Position numbers and translations under genes: made by a program. A stretch of 64,000 nucleotides of DNA from an uncultured Roseburia sp. GTDB taxonomy: Bacteria; Bacillota; Clostridia; Lachnospirales; Lachnospiraceae. The notes under the pieces are model-generated. The model searched no databases. It saw only the letters and a list, made by a program, of their open reading frames with translations, and was not told the origin of the DNA. Of the stretch, positions 17,074-25,689 are shown piece by piece. Numbering within the stretch: the first letter of the stretch is position 1; the number at the start of each line of letters is the position of its first letter. The stretch lies in NCBI GenBank assembly GCA_910587865.1, contig CAJUNX010000010.1, forward strand, positions 1 to 64,000, read 5' to 3'.

Positions 17074-18378
17074 ATGAGTGCACTGCTTCAAAACGGCACG
17101 GAAACGGGGACGATTATGACAAAAGAAATGCTACTGCTCAGATCAAAAAAAGCACTGCGGCGTATCCGCATCTCGTTAAAATGGATCCTCTTTGCGGTGA
17201 TCTCCGGCGCGCTGATCGGCTCGGCCGGAACGTTTTTCTATCTGTGCCTGTCTTTCGTGAATCTGGTCCGGTCAAAAAATCCCTGGCTGATCTGGCTTCT
17301 GCCGGTCGCCGGTCTTCTGATTGTGGGCGCGTATCAGCTGCTGCGCGACGAGGATGATCCCGGGACGAATCTCGTGCTCTCCGCCATCCATTCGGGGGAC
17401 AGGCTTCCGGTGCGCATGGCGCCCCTGATCTTTTTTTCCACGCTGGTGACGCATCTGTTCGGCGGATCCGCAGGCCGGGAAGGCGCCGCCTTACAGCTCG
17501 GCGGCAGTATCGGAAACGGACTCGGGACTCTGTTTCGTTTTGAGGAGAAAGACCGGAATATCATGATCATGTGCGGGATGAGCGCCGCCTTCTCCGCGCT
17601 CTTCGGCACACCGATGGCGGCCGCCATCTTTGCCATGGAAGTCGTCAGCGTCGGCGTCTTCTATTATGCCGCACTGCTTCCCTGCGTGATCGCCGCACTG
17701 GTCGCACAGGCCGTCGCGCTCTCGTTCGGCGTGGGGCCGGAACGCTTTCTGCTCGCATCCGTGCCCTCCTTCACTCTGCGCACCGCCCTTATGACCTCTC
17801 TCCTCGCCGTATTGTGCGCGCTGATCTCCATTTTATTCTGCATCGTGCTGCACCAGGCGGAGCACCTGTACCGGCGTTTCCTCAAAAATCCGTATCTGAG
17901 GATCTTTGCGGGCGGCTGTCTGGTTCTGCTCCTCACCCTGCTCGTCGGCGATCATCGCTATAACGGCGCCGGCATTTCCATCATCGAGGCATGCATGGAG
18001 GGCGAGGTACTCCCGGAGGCGTTTCTGGTGAAAATGATCTTTACGGCGCTGACGATCGGCGCCGGCTACAAGGGCGGAGAGATCGTCCCCTCCTTTGCCG
18101 TCGGCGCGTCCGCGGGCTGCCTGTTCGGATCTTTAACCGGTTTTTCCCCGCAGCTGTCCACCGCAATCGGCATGGGCGCCGTATTCTGCGGCGTGACCAA
18201 CTGCCCGCTCACCGCTCTGCTCATCAGCTTTGAGATGTTCGGATACGAGGGCATGCCGTATTTTCTTCTCGCGGTCGCGTTCAGCAATCTGCTCTCTGGC
18301 TATTTTGGCCTGTATCACAGCCAAAAGATCATCTATTCCAAATACCGGATGAACTACATCAACCGGAAAGCGGAATGA
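17074..18378 (+). CDS. CLC-family chloride channel/transporter
   Basis: 434 residues with about ten hydrophobic segments. The gating-glutamate signature is present as GSAGREGAALQLGGSIG, and the later GGEIVPSFAVGASAG matches the GxFxP-type motif. The first anion-coordinating signature GSGIP is missing; the aligned position reads DDPGTN, as in the divergent YfeO-like branch. Whether it is a channel or proton antiporter, and its preferred anion, cannot be told. Start at 17074 has a weak ribosome binding site; an ATG at 17116 after GGGGA is an equally good choice. Monocistronic, with its own promoter. Confidence 0.85.
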   Translation: MSALLQNGTETGTIMTKEMLLLRSKKALRRIRISLKWILFAVISGALIGSAGTFFYLCLSFVNLVRSKNPWLIWLLPVAGLLIVGAYQLLRDEDDPGTNLVLSAIHSGDRLPVRMAPLIFFSTLVTHLFGGSAGREGAALQLGGSIGNGLGTLFRFEEKDRNIMIMCGMSAAFSALFGTPMAAAIFAMEVVSVGVFYYAALLPCVIAALVAQAVALSFGVGPERFLLASVPSFTLRTALMTSLLAVLCALISILFCIVLHQAEHLYRRFLKNPYLRIFAGGCLVLLLTLLVGDHRYNGAGISIIEACMEGEVLPEAFLVKMIFTALTIGAGYKGGEIVPSFAVGASAGCLFGSLTGFSPQLSTAIGMGAVFCGVTNCPLTALLISFEMFGYEGMPYFLLAVAFSNLLSGYFGLYHSQKIIYSKYRMNYINRKAE

Positions 18379-18407
18379 CAGCCGCAGACTTCTCCTGTAT
18401 GCGGCCG

Positions 18408-18962
18408 TCAGGCAGCGTTTCTCTTCCGATCGTTCATGCCGCAGACAGCCAGTGTTTTTCTGATCGGAACCGCTGCCAGATACGCACCCGACACCGAGAT
18501 TACATCCTTAAACAGATACGGAAGCGACACCGACACAAACGCGGCCGGAACCGATACCGACGCCACGACGGCAAACTGAATCACACCGATCAGATGGCAG
18601 AAGAAAAGGCCTGTCAGCCCGCACGCCAGCTTCACTGCCATCAGACGGCGCTCCATCCCGAATCCGCACAAAAACGAGAGAGACAGAAATCCCCAGATAA
18701 ATCCCCCGCTGTAACCCGCCAGCCAGGACGGACCGCCTGTCATCCCCGCAAATACCGGGACGCCCACCGTTCCGAGCAGTATGTAGACTACCGTCGCCGC
18801 GAATCCTTTCTTCGATCCGAGCACATAGCCGCACAGCGCCACCGCGAACGTCTGCAGCGTCACCGGAACCCCGCTGGGCATCGGAATCGTCACGATCGAC
18901 ATCACGGAAAGTACCGCAGTAAACATTCCGACTGTCACAATGGTTCTTGTAGAAATTTTCAT
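18408..18962 (-). CDS. bioY: BioY, biotin-binding S component of an ECF transporter
   Basis: 184 residues from the ATG at 18962, six bases after GGAGG; the reading frame stays open further upstream but has no start signal there. Six membrane segments. The BioY hallmark is the block PMPSGVPVTLQTFAVALCGY and the following GGPSWLAGYSGGFIWGF. It binds biotin at the cell surface and needs the shared EcfA1A2T module, not in this window. The gene is alone and preceded by a BirA-like operator, so it should be repressed when biotin is ample. The organism probably relies on biotin uptake, though that cannot be settled from this window. Confidence 0.93.
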   Translation of the reverse strand: MKISTRTIVTVGMFTAVLSVMSIVTIPMPSGVPVTLQTFAVALCGYVLGSKKGFAATVVYILLGTVGVPVFAGMTGGPSWLAGYSGGFIWGFLSLSFLCGFGMERRLMAVKLACGLTGLFFCHLIGVIQFAVVASVSVPAAFVSVSLPYLFKDVISVSGAYLAAVPIRKTLAVCGMNDRKRNAA

Positions 18963-19031
18963 ATGTTTCCTCCATTTCCTTCTGATCTGCCGGTCTGCAG
19001 AATTACACCGGCATTTCTCTGTTCCGGCAAA

Positions 19032-19084
19032 ATCATACACGGTTTCCTTCTTATTGTCAACCAACATTTTTTTATAGTTAACAA
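19032..19084 (-). promoter_or_regulatory. bioY promoter with BirA-like operator
   Basis: On the minus strand TTGTTAAC (19077-19084), 15 bases, GTTGACAA (19054-19061) form the two-half-site pattern known for biotin repressor BirA in Firmicutes. The right half contains the -35 TTGACA (19055-19060), followed after 17 bases by TATGAT (19032-19037). Binding would block the promoter. Confidence 0.75.
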
Positions 19085-19127
19085 TCCGTGCGAACCGGAC
19101 AGAAGCGGCGGAGCGATCCGGCAGAAA

Positions 19128-19155
19128 GCAAAAACCCCCGGCAGAATCTGCCGGG
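19128..19155 (-). terminator. Intrinsic terminator downstream of the GH3 gene
   Basis: Minus-strand CCCGGCAGA/TCTGCCGGG (19137-19155) followed by GGTTTTTGC. It lies about 200 bases past the GH3 stop and just before the bioY operator. Bases 19156-19351 between the two hold no ORF or other signal that I can support. Confidence 0.65.
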
Positions 19156-19351
19156 AGTCCGTCATTTTCGTTTTGTTTTCCTCTTCTGGCACAGTGTACC
19201 AGCCAGTGCAGCATTGCATTCATTCTCAGCGAATCAGCATTCACTGTTATGCCATTGCCGTGCCGGTGCCGGTCCGCGATGACGTCGTTTCCTTCCGCCG
19301 TCCTGCGCTGACGCAGACATCGGGCACTGACTGCTTCAGGATAAATGCAAC

Positions 19352-21088
19352 CTAGAGCCTGGTATCCCACTTTCCGCAGAAGACCGTGTCGCTGGCCGTA
19401 CCCTTAAATTCGCTTCTTCCGCAAATCTTCTCTATCGCGGCACGGATACTCGTCCGGGTGTTGCCGTAAGCATTGACAAATGTATGTACCTGCGGCACGT
19501 CAATCAGATGATTCGTGTAGTTTAAGCTGATGCCCACGGTCGGAACCTCGGTCACATACCAGGGAAGCTCGCTCGAATGGTTGCAGCTCCAGCGCAGTCT
19601 GACATGGTTCTCCTGCGCATAGCCTTTGATATTCAACACCAGAAATACCACGTCGTACTTCGCGGAAAAGTCTTTCATCTTACCGCATTCCATCATCTTG
19701 AGCATGTGCTCCGGCTTCGGCCCTTCCTCAGCCTCAAGATCATGGAAGTTCGGAGCCACATCCACCGTAAAGCCTGCACGCGTAAGCTCCTCGACGACCA
19801 CATCCTTCACCGGATCGCCCGCATAGCTTTTGCTCGTCGGCGTGGACTGGATAAATACCAGACGCGCGCGTTTTCTCTTCTCCGGATCGATCGGAAGGTC
19901 GCCCTTCGTATCCTTTACCAGCGTAATACAGCGCTCCGCCGCTTCCTCCGCAAGCTTTTTGTGCTCTTCGCACCCGACCACCTGCTCTTTTACCTCCGGC
20001 GCCGGAGTGACGTTTTCTTTTTTGTAAAGGCCGAGCTTTGCCTTGAGTCCTAAGATGCGGTGCAGCGCGTCGTCAAGTCTCTCCGCGGTGATGACGCCGT
20101 TTTCGACCCCGGCTTTCATATAGCCGAAATCTTCCTCCGCATTATTGGAAAACAGGAACATATCACAGCCGCTGGCAATCGCTTTTGGAACCGCCACTTC
20201 GCGTTTTTCCATGCAGGCGATCCCTGCCATGTGGGATGCGTCCGTGATCACCACGCCGTTAAATCCCATCTCGCCGCGCAGTAAATCGGTGAGAAGCTCC
20301 GGCGCTAATGTCGCCGGCATGATATCCTCGTCCTTAATGCCCGGGCGCAGCTTCCGGCTCATCTCCGGCAGTGCGATATGACCCACCATGATACTCTCAA
20401 GCCCCTCGTCGATCATCGTCTGGTATACCTTCCGGAAAGAAGCATCCCATTCTTCCACGCTCAGATCGTTCACGCCGAGCACAAGATGCTGATCGCGCTC
20501 CTCCACGCCGTCGCCCGGAAAATGCTTGCAGCAGCAGGCAACGTTGCTCTGATGGATCCCGTTGATGTAGGCACGGATATTCTCAATCACACGGTCAGCA
20601 TTGTCGCCGTATGCCCTGGTGTTCACGATCGTATTGCGCCAGTTCATGTAAATATCCGCGCAGGGATTGAACATCCAGTTGACACCGACAGACGAAGCCT
20701 CGCGCCCTGCCACATAGCCGCTGTCATATGCCGTCTGCGTGCCCTCTCCTGCCGCAGCCTCGGCCGCCGTCGCCACAAAGGTTCCCTCGCTTAAGCAGCC
20801 GTCACCGCCGTTATCGCAGTTCGCCGCAATCAGAAGCGGAATCTTTGTGTTCTCCTGATAGGTCTTATTCTGATTGTAGACCTGATTCCGGTCGCCGCCC
20901 TGCCAGCGCAGTCCGCCCTGATGCCAGGTGTCAAGCGTCTTTTTGATCTCCTGCTCGTCCAGACTCTTTCTCATCTGAACGAACAGCTGTCCGACCTTTT
21001 CGTCAGGCGTCATGGAGGCAATCGTCTCCTCCACCCACGCAATCGCTTCCCCGCTCAGACAAAACGGCTTTTCTTTTAAATTTACCAT
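19352..21088 (-). CDS. Glycoside hydrolase family 3 (beta-N-acetylhexosaminidase-like)
   Basis: 578 residues, no signal peptide, so cytoplasmic. The GH3 N-terminal barrel includes CCCKHFPGDGVEERDQH, which corresponds to the NagZ-type KHFPGHG...D-H loop that carries the general acid pair, here with Asp replacing the first His. The nucleophile region is GVVITDASHMAGI. A second alpha/beta domain (about 380-570) with CITLVKDTKGDLPI follows. The fold suggests release of terminal beta-linked sugars, possibly GlcNAc from wall fragments; true specificity is uncertain. GGGGG lies eight bases before the ATG. A TATGAT -10 lies upstream at about 21140. Confidence 0.85.
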   Translation of the reverse strand: MVNLKEKPFCLSGEAIAWVEETIASMTPDEKVGQLFVQMRKSLDEQEIKKTLDTWHQGGLRWQGGDRNQVYNQNKTYQENTKIPLLIAANCDNGGDGCLSEGTFVATAAEAAAGEGTQTAYDSGYVAGREASSVGVNWMFNPCADIYMNWRNTIVNTRAYGDNADRVIENIRAYINGIHQSNVACCCKHFPGDGVEERDQHLVLGVNDLSVEEWDASFRKVYQTMIDEGLESIMVGHIALPEMSRKLRPGIKDEDIMPATLAPELLTDLLRGEMGFNGVVITDASHMAGIACMEKREVAVPKAIASGCDMFLFSNNAEEDFGYMKAGVENGVITAERLDDALHRILGLKAKLGLYKKENVTPAPEVKEQVVGCEEHKKLAEEAAERCITLVKDTKGDLPIDPEKRKRARLVFIQSTPTSKSYAGDPVKDVVVEELTRAGFTVDVAPNFHDLEAEEGPKPEHMLKMMECGKMKDFSAKYDVVFLVLNIKGYAQENHVRLRWSCNHSSELPWYVTEVPTVGISLNYTNHLIDVPQVHTFVNAYGNTRTSIRAAIEKICGRSEFKGTASDTVFCGKWDTRL

Positions 21089-21240
21089 TTACGTATCCCC
21101 CTTACCCTGTAATCTGACGACTGACTACGTCATAGTTATCATACCTTTTTTTACCCGAAATTGACAGGAAAATTTTTATCTTTTCCGGTCTGATTTTTGT
21201 TCTTCCGCACGCTCTTCCTCCCAGTGCGGAAGCCATTCTT

Positions 21241-22263
21241 TCACCTGCCTGCACGCGTTTCGTTAAAAATAATATCGTAATTTATTTTCTGATAAAACAT
21301 CTGATCTATGGTTCTCCCGTCATCTTTCGCATTTCCGAGGATCCACATCAGCTTGGCGATGACCGACTCGAGCGTCATATCGTAGGATTCCAGGAAACGA
21401 CAGTATTTTTTCATGTCATGCCCGACCTCGTAAACAGTCATATCGCTCCCCTCGTGGGCTACCTGGGTCGCCATGACTACCGGCCTGTCTGGATACTTCC
21501 GGCAGAGACGGTAAAAGTCATCCGCGATCGACGCCGGCACGCCGCCCACGCCGAAGCTCTCCACGATGATACAGTCATACTGTTCAAAGATCGCGGAAAG
21601 CAGATCGGGACGAATCCCCGGGATCAGCTTTAACAGAAAAATCTTCTCATCAAGTTTTTCGTAAAACCGTACTTCCTCCGCAAACGGGAGCATCGGCAGA
21701 TAGCGCATGATGTTTCCGTCCTGGATCGTCGCAAGGCACGGAAAATCAATGCTGGAAAACGCGTTGTAGCTCTTGGATCGTACTTTTTTCGCCCTGGTCC
21801 CGGCGATCACCTTCCCGTCAAAAACGATCTGTACCCCCTGCGACGAATCGTCCGCCGCGTAGCGGAAGCTGTCGAGCAGATTGATCCTCGCATCCGTATT
21901 TTCAAGATCAATCGGCTTTTGCGCGCCGGTGATCACCACCGGCTTTGCGGAATTCTGAATCATGTAGGAAAGCGCTGCGGCCGTATAGGCCATCGTGTCC
22001 GTTCCGTGTGCGATTACAAAACCGTCGTACGACGCATAGTGCTCCCGCACGGCGCGCACCATCTCTTTCCAGTGCTGCGGCTCCATATTCGAGCTGTCGA
22101 TATTGAGCAGCTGTATGGCCGCAATCTCACAGATCTCTCTGACCTGCGGAATATAGTGTAACAGCTCCTCCGGCGTAATCTGCGGCTTAAGACCGCTCTC
22201 CGAGCGCTTTGACGCGATCGTACCGCCGGTTGCGAGCAGAAGAATCCGTTTCTTCCGTGACAT
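21241..22263 (-). CDS. ansA: L-asparaginase, type I (cytoplasmic)
   Basis: 340 residues, no signal peptide. Hydrolyses asparagine to aspartate and ammonia. The two active-site blocks are present: LLATGGTIAS near residue 9-18 with the nucleophilic Thr, and FVIAHGTDTMAYTAA with the Thr-Asp pair. INLLDSFRYAADD and the C-terminal allosteric-like domain fit the bacterial type I enzyme of about 330-340 residues. GGAGG lies four bases before the ATG. It stands upstream of GH3 on the same strand with a 150-base gap and may be separately transcribed. Confidence 0.93.
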   Translation of the reverse strand: MSRKKRILLLATGGTIASKRSESGLKPQITPEELLHYIPQVREICEIAAIQLLNIDSSNMEPQHWKEMVRAVREHYASYDGFVIAHGTDTMAYTAAALSYMIQNSAKPVVITGAQKPIDLENTDARINLLDSFRYAADDSSQGVQIVFDGKVIAGTRAKKVRSKSYNAFSSIDFPCLATIQDGNIMRYLPMLPFAEEVRFYEKLDEKIFLLKLIPGIRPDLLSAIFEQYDCIIVESFGVGGVPASIADDFYRLCRKYPDRPVVMATQVAHEGSDMTVYEVGHDMKKYCRFLESYDMTLESVIAKLMWILGNAKDDGRTIDQMFYQKINYDIIFNETRAGR

Positions 22264-22323
22264 CGTTCCTCCGTTCCGCCGCCGTGATGCGGCAATTCAT
22301 GTTCTTTTGCGGCCGGACCGCCG

Positions 22324-22405
22324 GGCTGCAGCACTCTGGCGGCTCCGGGACTTCTCTTCCCTCTCCGCAGACGGCTGCAGCGCTCTGGCGGCTCCGGGAC
22401 TTCTC
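22324..22405. repeat. Duplicated 33-bp GC-rich unit
   Basis: Two copies (22324-22356 and 22373-22405) of a 33-bp unit beginning GGCTGCAGC and ending GGGACTTCTC, differing at one base and separated by 16 bases. The second copy reaches the stop codon of the threonine aldolase gene. Confidence 0.75.
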
Positions 22406-23450
22406 AGTCTGCCGGCAGCAGCCTCCTTATGTCTGACAGCAGCCGGTCGACATGCTCCTCCTTCGTCGCCCAGCTCGTGCAGAACCGCACCGCACGGTGC
22501 GTCCCGTCCACCCGATTCTGACAGGTATATGTATAATTTTCCTTCAGTGATTCCAGCACTGCGTCCGGCAGAATCGGAAACAGCTGGTTTGTCGGCGAAT
22601 CAATCAGAAAAGGGATTTTCATTTTTATTAATCCGGCTTTTAACTTTTCAGCCATTCTCATTGCATGTGCTGAGATCTCGAAGTACCTGTTTTCCTCAAA
22701 CAGGGTAAGGAACTGAATGCCCAAAAGCCGTCCCTTTGCCAGCATACCGCCGCGCTGCTTGATATTATAACGGAAATCCTCTTTTAACTTCTCGTTCGTG
22801 ATCACTACAGCCTCGCCGAACAATGCCCCCACCTTCGTCCCTCCGATGTAAAAGACATCCGTCAGACGCGCGATGTCGGGAAGCGTCAGATCATTTTCTC
22901 TGCATGCAAGCCCGTATCCGAGACGCGCGCCGTCCAGAAACAGATACAGCCCGCGCTCACGGCACACGCTGCTTAACGCTTCAAGCTCCGCTTTCTGATA
23001 GATCGTTCCGAGCTCCGTCGGGTTTGAGAGATATACCAGCTTCGGCTGCACCATATGCTCAAAGCTCTCATCCGCATAATGTGCGTCGACATAAGCCGCA
23101 ACCTGTTCCGCGGTCAGTTTTCCGTCCGCGCTCTTAAGCGCAAGGCACTTGTGACCGCAGGCTTCCGGTGCGCCTGTCTCATGGCCATGAATATGGCCGC
23201 TCTCCGCCGTGATCACGCCCTGATGGTGCCGGAGCGCCGCGGAGATCACCGTCATGTTCGTCTGTGTGCCGCCGACCAGAAAATGTACTGCTGCCTCCGG
23301 GGCTTCACAGACCTCCCGGATCCGGTCTGCCGCCGCCGCACACCATGCATCTTCGCCGTACCCCGGCGTCTGCTCCATATTGGTCTCCGTGAGACGCTTT
23401 AAAATCGCCGGATGACAGCCTTCTGTGTAGTCACTGTTAAATCGTAACAT
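22404..23450 (-). CDS. Low-specificity L-threonine aldolase
   Basis: 348 residues. Pyridoxal-phosphate enzyme of the beta-eliminating lyase family that splits threonine or allo-threonine into glycine and acetaldehyde. The N-terminus MLRFNSDYTEGCHPAIL is typical, FLDGARLGYGL carries the cofactor-binding Asp, and FYIGGTKVGALFGEAVV carries the cofactor Lys. AGGAGG lies six bases upstream of the ATG. Length fits the family (about 340-350). The phosphatase-like gene precedes it by 38 bases on the same strand, so the two may be cotranscribed. Confidence 0.92.
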   Translation of the reverse strand: MLRFNSDYTEGCHPAILKRLTETNMEQTPGYGEDAWCAAAADRIREVCEAPEAAVHFLVGGTQTNMTVISAALRHHQGVITAESGHIHGHETGAPEACGHKCLALKSADGKLTAEQVAAYVDAHYADESFEHMVQPKLVYLSNPTELGTIYQKAELEALSSVCRERGLYLFLDGARLGYGLACRENDLTLPDIARLTDVFYIGGTKVGALFGEAVVITNEKLKEDFRYNIKQRGGMLAKGRLLGIQFLTLFEENRYFEISAHAMRMAEKLKAGLIKMKIPFLIDSPTNQLFPILPDAVLESLKENYTYTCQNRVDGTHRAVRFCTSWATKEEHVDRLLSDIRRLLPAD

Positions 23451-23488
23451 TATTTCCTCCTTTTTCCTTTGATTTACGATGGATCTGC

Positions 23489-23992
23489 TTATGTCTCACT
23501 GGAATCCGCCGCCTGGCACTCAAGTACCCGCTCCCGGAAACGCTGCACGCACGTATCCGGTATGCCAAGTCCTTCCCGGATATAATGCTCTGCGTCCTGA
23601 TACTGCGTGTCGATCACCGAAAAGGCAGCTTCTATGTACTCCCGCTTTGCGAGATACGCCTCTCTCACCGATACCGCCGCCGTCCCGCTCTTGCCCGATG
23701 CCAGAAGCTGCTGATATATCGCTTCCGCCTTCGGCTTATTCACTTCATTTGTGATAAGATAATCCTCCATGATCTGCTCCCTGCTCACAGACAGCGCCGT
23801 CAGCAAAATCGCGGTGACAAGTCCGCAGCGGTCTTTCCCTTCCGTGCAGTGCCACAGGATACTCCCCTGATCCGCCGGATGTTCCATCACGGTGCGCACG
23901 GCCCGGCCCAGATTTCTCCGGCAGGACTCCTCCGACACCATCATGCGGTAGAGATCTTCCAGCGGCGGAATCAGCGCTTCCGTCTGCTTCAT
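23489..23992 (-). CDS. N-terminally short tyrosine-phosphatase-like protein
   Basis: 167 residues from the ATG at 23992, five bases after GAGG. The P-loop HCTEGKDRCG matches the H-C-x-x-G-K-D-R-T-G motif of the Y_phosphatase3 family with Cys in place of the final Thr, and the rest (EDYLITNEVNK, YIREGLGI) fits the C-terminal half of that family. The usual N-terminal NFRDxGG half of roughly 90 residues is missing; upstream in frame there is a stop after a few codons and no trace of it in the other frames. It may be a decayed gene or a minimal version. Confidence 0.65.
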   Translation of the reverse strand: MKQTEALIPPLEDLYRMMVSEESCRRNLGRAVRTVMEHPADQGSILWHCTEGKDRCGLVTAILLTALSVSREQIMEDYLITNEVNKPKAEAIYQQLLASGKSGTAAVSVREAYLAKREYIEAAFSVIDTQYQDAEHYIREGLGIPDTCVQRFRERVLECQAADSSET

Positions 23993-24129
23993 GTCAACCT
24001 CATTTCTGCGCACACGCGATTCCACATGGCGGGATTGTGTCAGGTGCGCTCAGACACTGTCCCATTACAGGCATATCTTTCCTATATATTAAATACTGTT
24101 TTTATTTTCCTCCCGGACAGAAAACCGTT

Positions 24130-25479
24130 TTACGGGCTGCAGCGCCTGCACGGTTCATAGCCTGCATCGATCAGCTCCTGCCTGCTTCCGGCAAATTCGG
24201 CCCGGTTTTCGGCATGAATATCCTCTGCGCTTTTACAGGACGGAAGGTGGAATTTTTTTGAATTCTGATTTAAGATATACATTTCTTCCTGATTTTCTGC
24301 GTTCTGTTCCACATCCTCCGATTTTCCCGAAACGTCTCCTGCCGCCACCGCATCCCCGTCCCGGTAGTCCTGAGTCGGCCCGGTATTCCAGGTAATCGTC
24401 TTTCCGTCGCTGTACGCTGTCAGCGTCCCCTGCAGATCCGTGCGGTAAAGCGCCGCTCCCGACGCCATGATCTCATCCAGCACCCGTCTGGCCGGATGTC
24501 CGTAAGAATTCATTGCACCCGCGCTGATCACCACAACGTCCGGATCCACCGCCTGCATAAATTCCGGCGTGGAGGACGCGCTGCTCCCGTGGTGGCTCGC
24601 CAGGTACACGTCGGATTTTATGACAAGACCGCTGCCCGCCATGACCTCCTCCACCTCCTCACCGGCATCCCCGCAGATCAGAAAGCTGTTCTCCCCGTAC
24701 ACCAGCCGGATCCCGATGGAATTGTCATTGTCCTGCGAATAATCATAAGCATCCGGACAGACAATCGTGAATTCGGCATCTCCCAGCTGATACTCCTCCC
24801 CCATCGCAGGATATGCAAGCGGGATCTCCCGCTTTGTGATCACATCGCAGAAGGACTGGTATACCTTTGTGTCCGTGACATACTCCGGCGCAAGTACCTG
24901 ATCACAGGGAAAAGCGTTCAGCACGCCGACAATCCCGTTTAAATGATCCGCGTCATAGTGGGACGCGATCACGTAGTCAAGTTCCGTCACGCCTTCGTTT
25001 TTCAGATATCCGACGACAAACGAAGAATACTCTCTGTCCCCGCCGTCCACCAGAAGATACAGGCCGTCGCATTCCACCAGCACGGCATTCCCCTGTCCGA
25101 CGTCAAGAAAGGTGACCTCCATGTGACCGGCCGCACCGTCTGGCGATGCAGTCTCATCCTCCCCCGTCATCCCGCCTGCCTCGCCGGATACAGTTCCGCC
25201 TTCCTCCCCGGATGCGCTTCCGCTTTCCTCCCCGGATGCGGTTCCGCCTTCCTCCCTGGATGCGCTTCCGCTTTCCTCCCCGGATGCGCTTCCGCCTTCC
25301 TCCCCGGATGCGCTTCCGCCTTCCTCCCCGGATACAGTTCCGCCTTCCTCCCCGGGCCCGGCTCCTGTCATTCCGGACGAAGCTCTCTCTCCTGCGTTTC
25401 CGCAGGCACAGATACTGATCGCCAGAACACAAAAAAGGCTGCAGATGATCCCTGCTGCTTTTCGTCTTTTTCGCTCCAT
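24130..25479 (-). CDS. ComEC/Rec2-like metallo-beta-lactamase-fold lipoprotein
   Basis: 449 residues from the ATG at 25479. Signal peptide with a Cys-rich lipobox region (SICAC). Residues about 35-110 are a linker of GEEGGSAS-type 8-residue repeats (24-bp DNA repeats, about 25180-25360). The metallo-beta-lactamase domain follows: VTFLDVGQGNAVLVECDG, the metal motif ASHYDADHLNG, FLICGDAG and ASHHGSSAS, as in the C-terminal part of ComEC and stand-alone competence-type hydrolases. The last 45 residues (HLPSCKSAEDIHAENR...GYEPCRRCSP) form a Cys-His module seen in extracellular nucleases. Probably a surface nuclease or phosphodiesterase; substrate unproven. Confidence 0.85.
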   Translation of the reverse strand: MERKRRKAAGIICSLFCVLAISICACGNAGERASSGMTGAGPGEEGGTVSGEEGGSASGEEGGSASGEESGSASREEGGTASGEESGSASGEEGGTVSGEAGGMTGEDETASPDGAAGHMEVTFLDVGQGNAVLVECDGLYLLVDGGDREYSSFVVGYLKNEGVTELDYVIASHYDADHLNGIVGVLNAFPCDQVLAPEYVTDTKVYQSFCDVITKREIPLAYPAMGEEYQLGDAEFTIVCPDAYDYSQDNDNSIGIRLVYGENSFLICGDAGEEVEEVMAGSGLVIKSDVYLASHHGSSASSTPEFMQAVDPDVVVISAGAMNSYGHPARRVLDEIMASGAALYRTDLQGTLTAYSDGKTITWNTGPTQDYRDGDAVAAGDVSGKSEDVEQNAENQEEMYILNQNSKKFHLPSCKSAEDIHAENRAEFAGSRQELIDAGYEPCRRCSP

Positions 25480-25664
25480 CGCTGTCACTGCTCCCTCCAC
25501 ACATAAATCTCCGCCATGACAGCCGCAGTCACGTCGCGCATCCGTCCTCTCCGGTCACCGGATTTTCTGTTCTCCCGAAACGGACTGCGGCACAATCTCA
25601 TTTTCCTGACTCCGGCAGGGCTTTCGCGCAATCACTCCGCCGCGATGCCCCCGGCACAATAATA

Positions 25665-25689
25665 CTGCCCTAAAACAACATCAGGGCAG
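25665..25689 (-). terminator. Hairpin at the end of the chemoreceptor gene
   Basis: CTGCCCT/AGGGCAG arms (minus strand 25683-25689 and 25665-25671) enclose the stop codon and are followed by TATTATTG. Likely terminator with a poor U-run. Confidence 0.55.

Noticed and set aside
25180..25365. CRISPR-like periodic repeat
   Set aside because: The units are contiguous, in frame with a lipoprotein linker, and have no spacers.
25154..25504. Arg/Gly-rich ORF opposite or out of frame to the metallo-beta-lactamase linker
   Set aside because: It is another reading frame of the 24-bp repeats that encode the GEEGGSAS linker.
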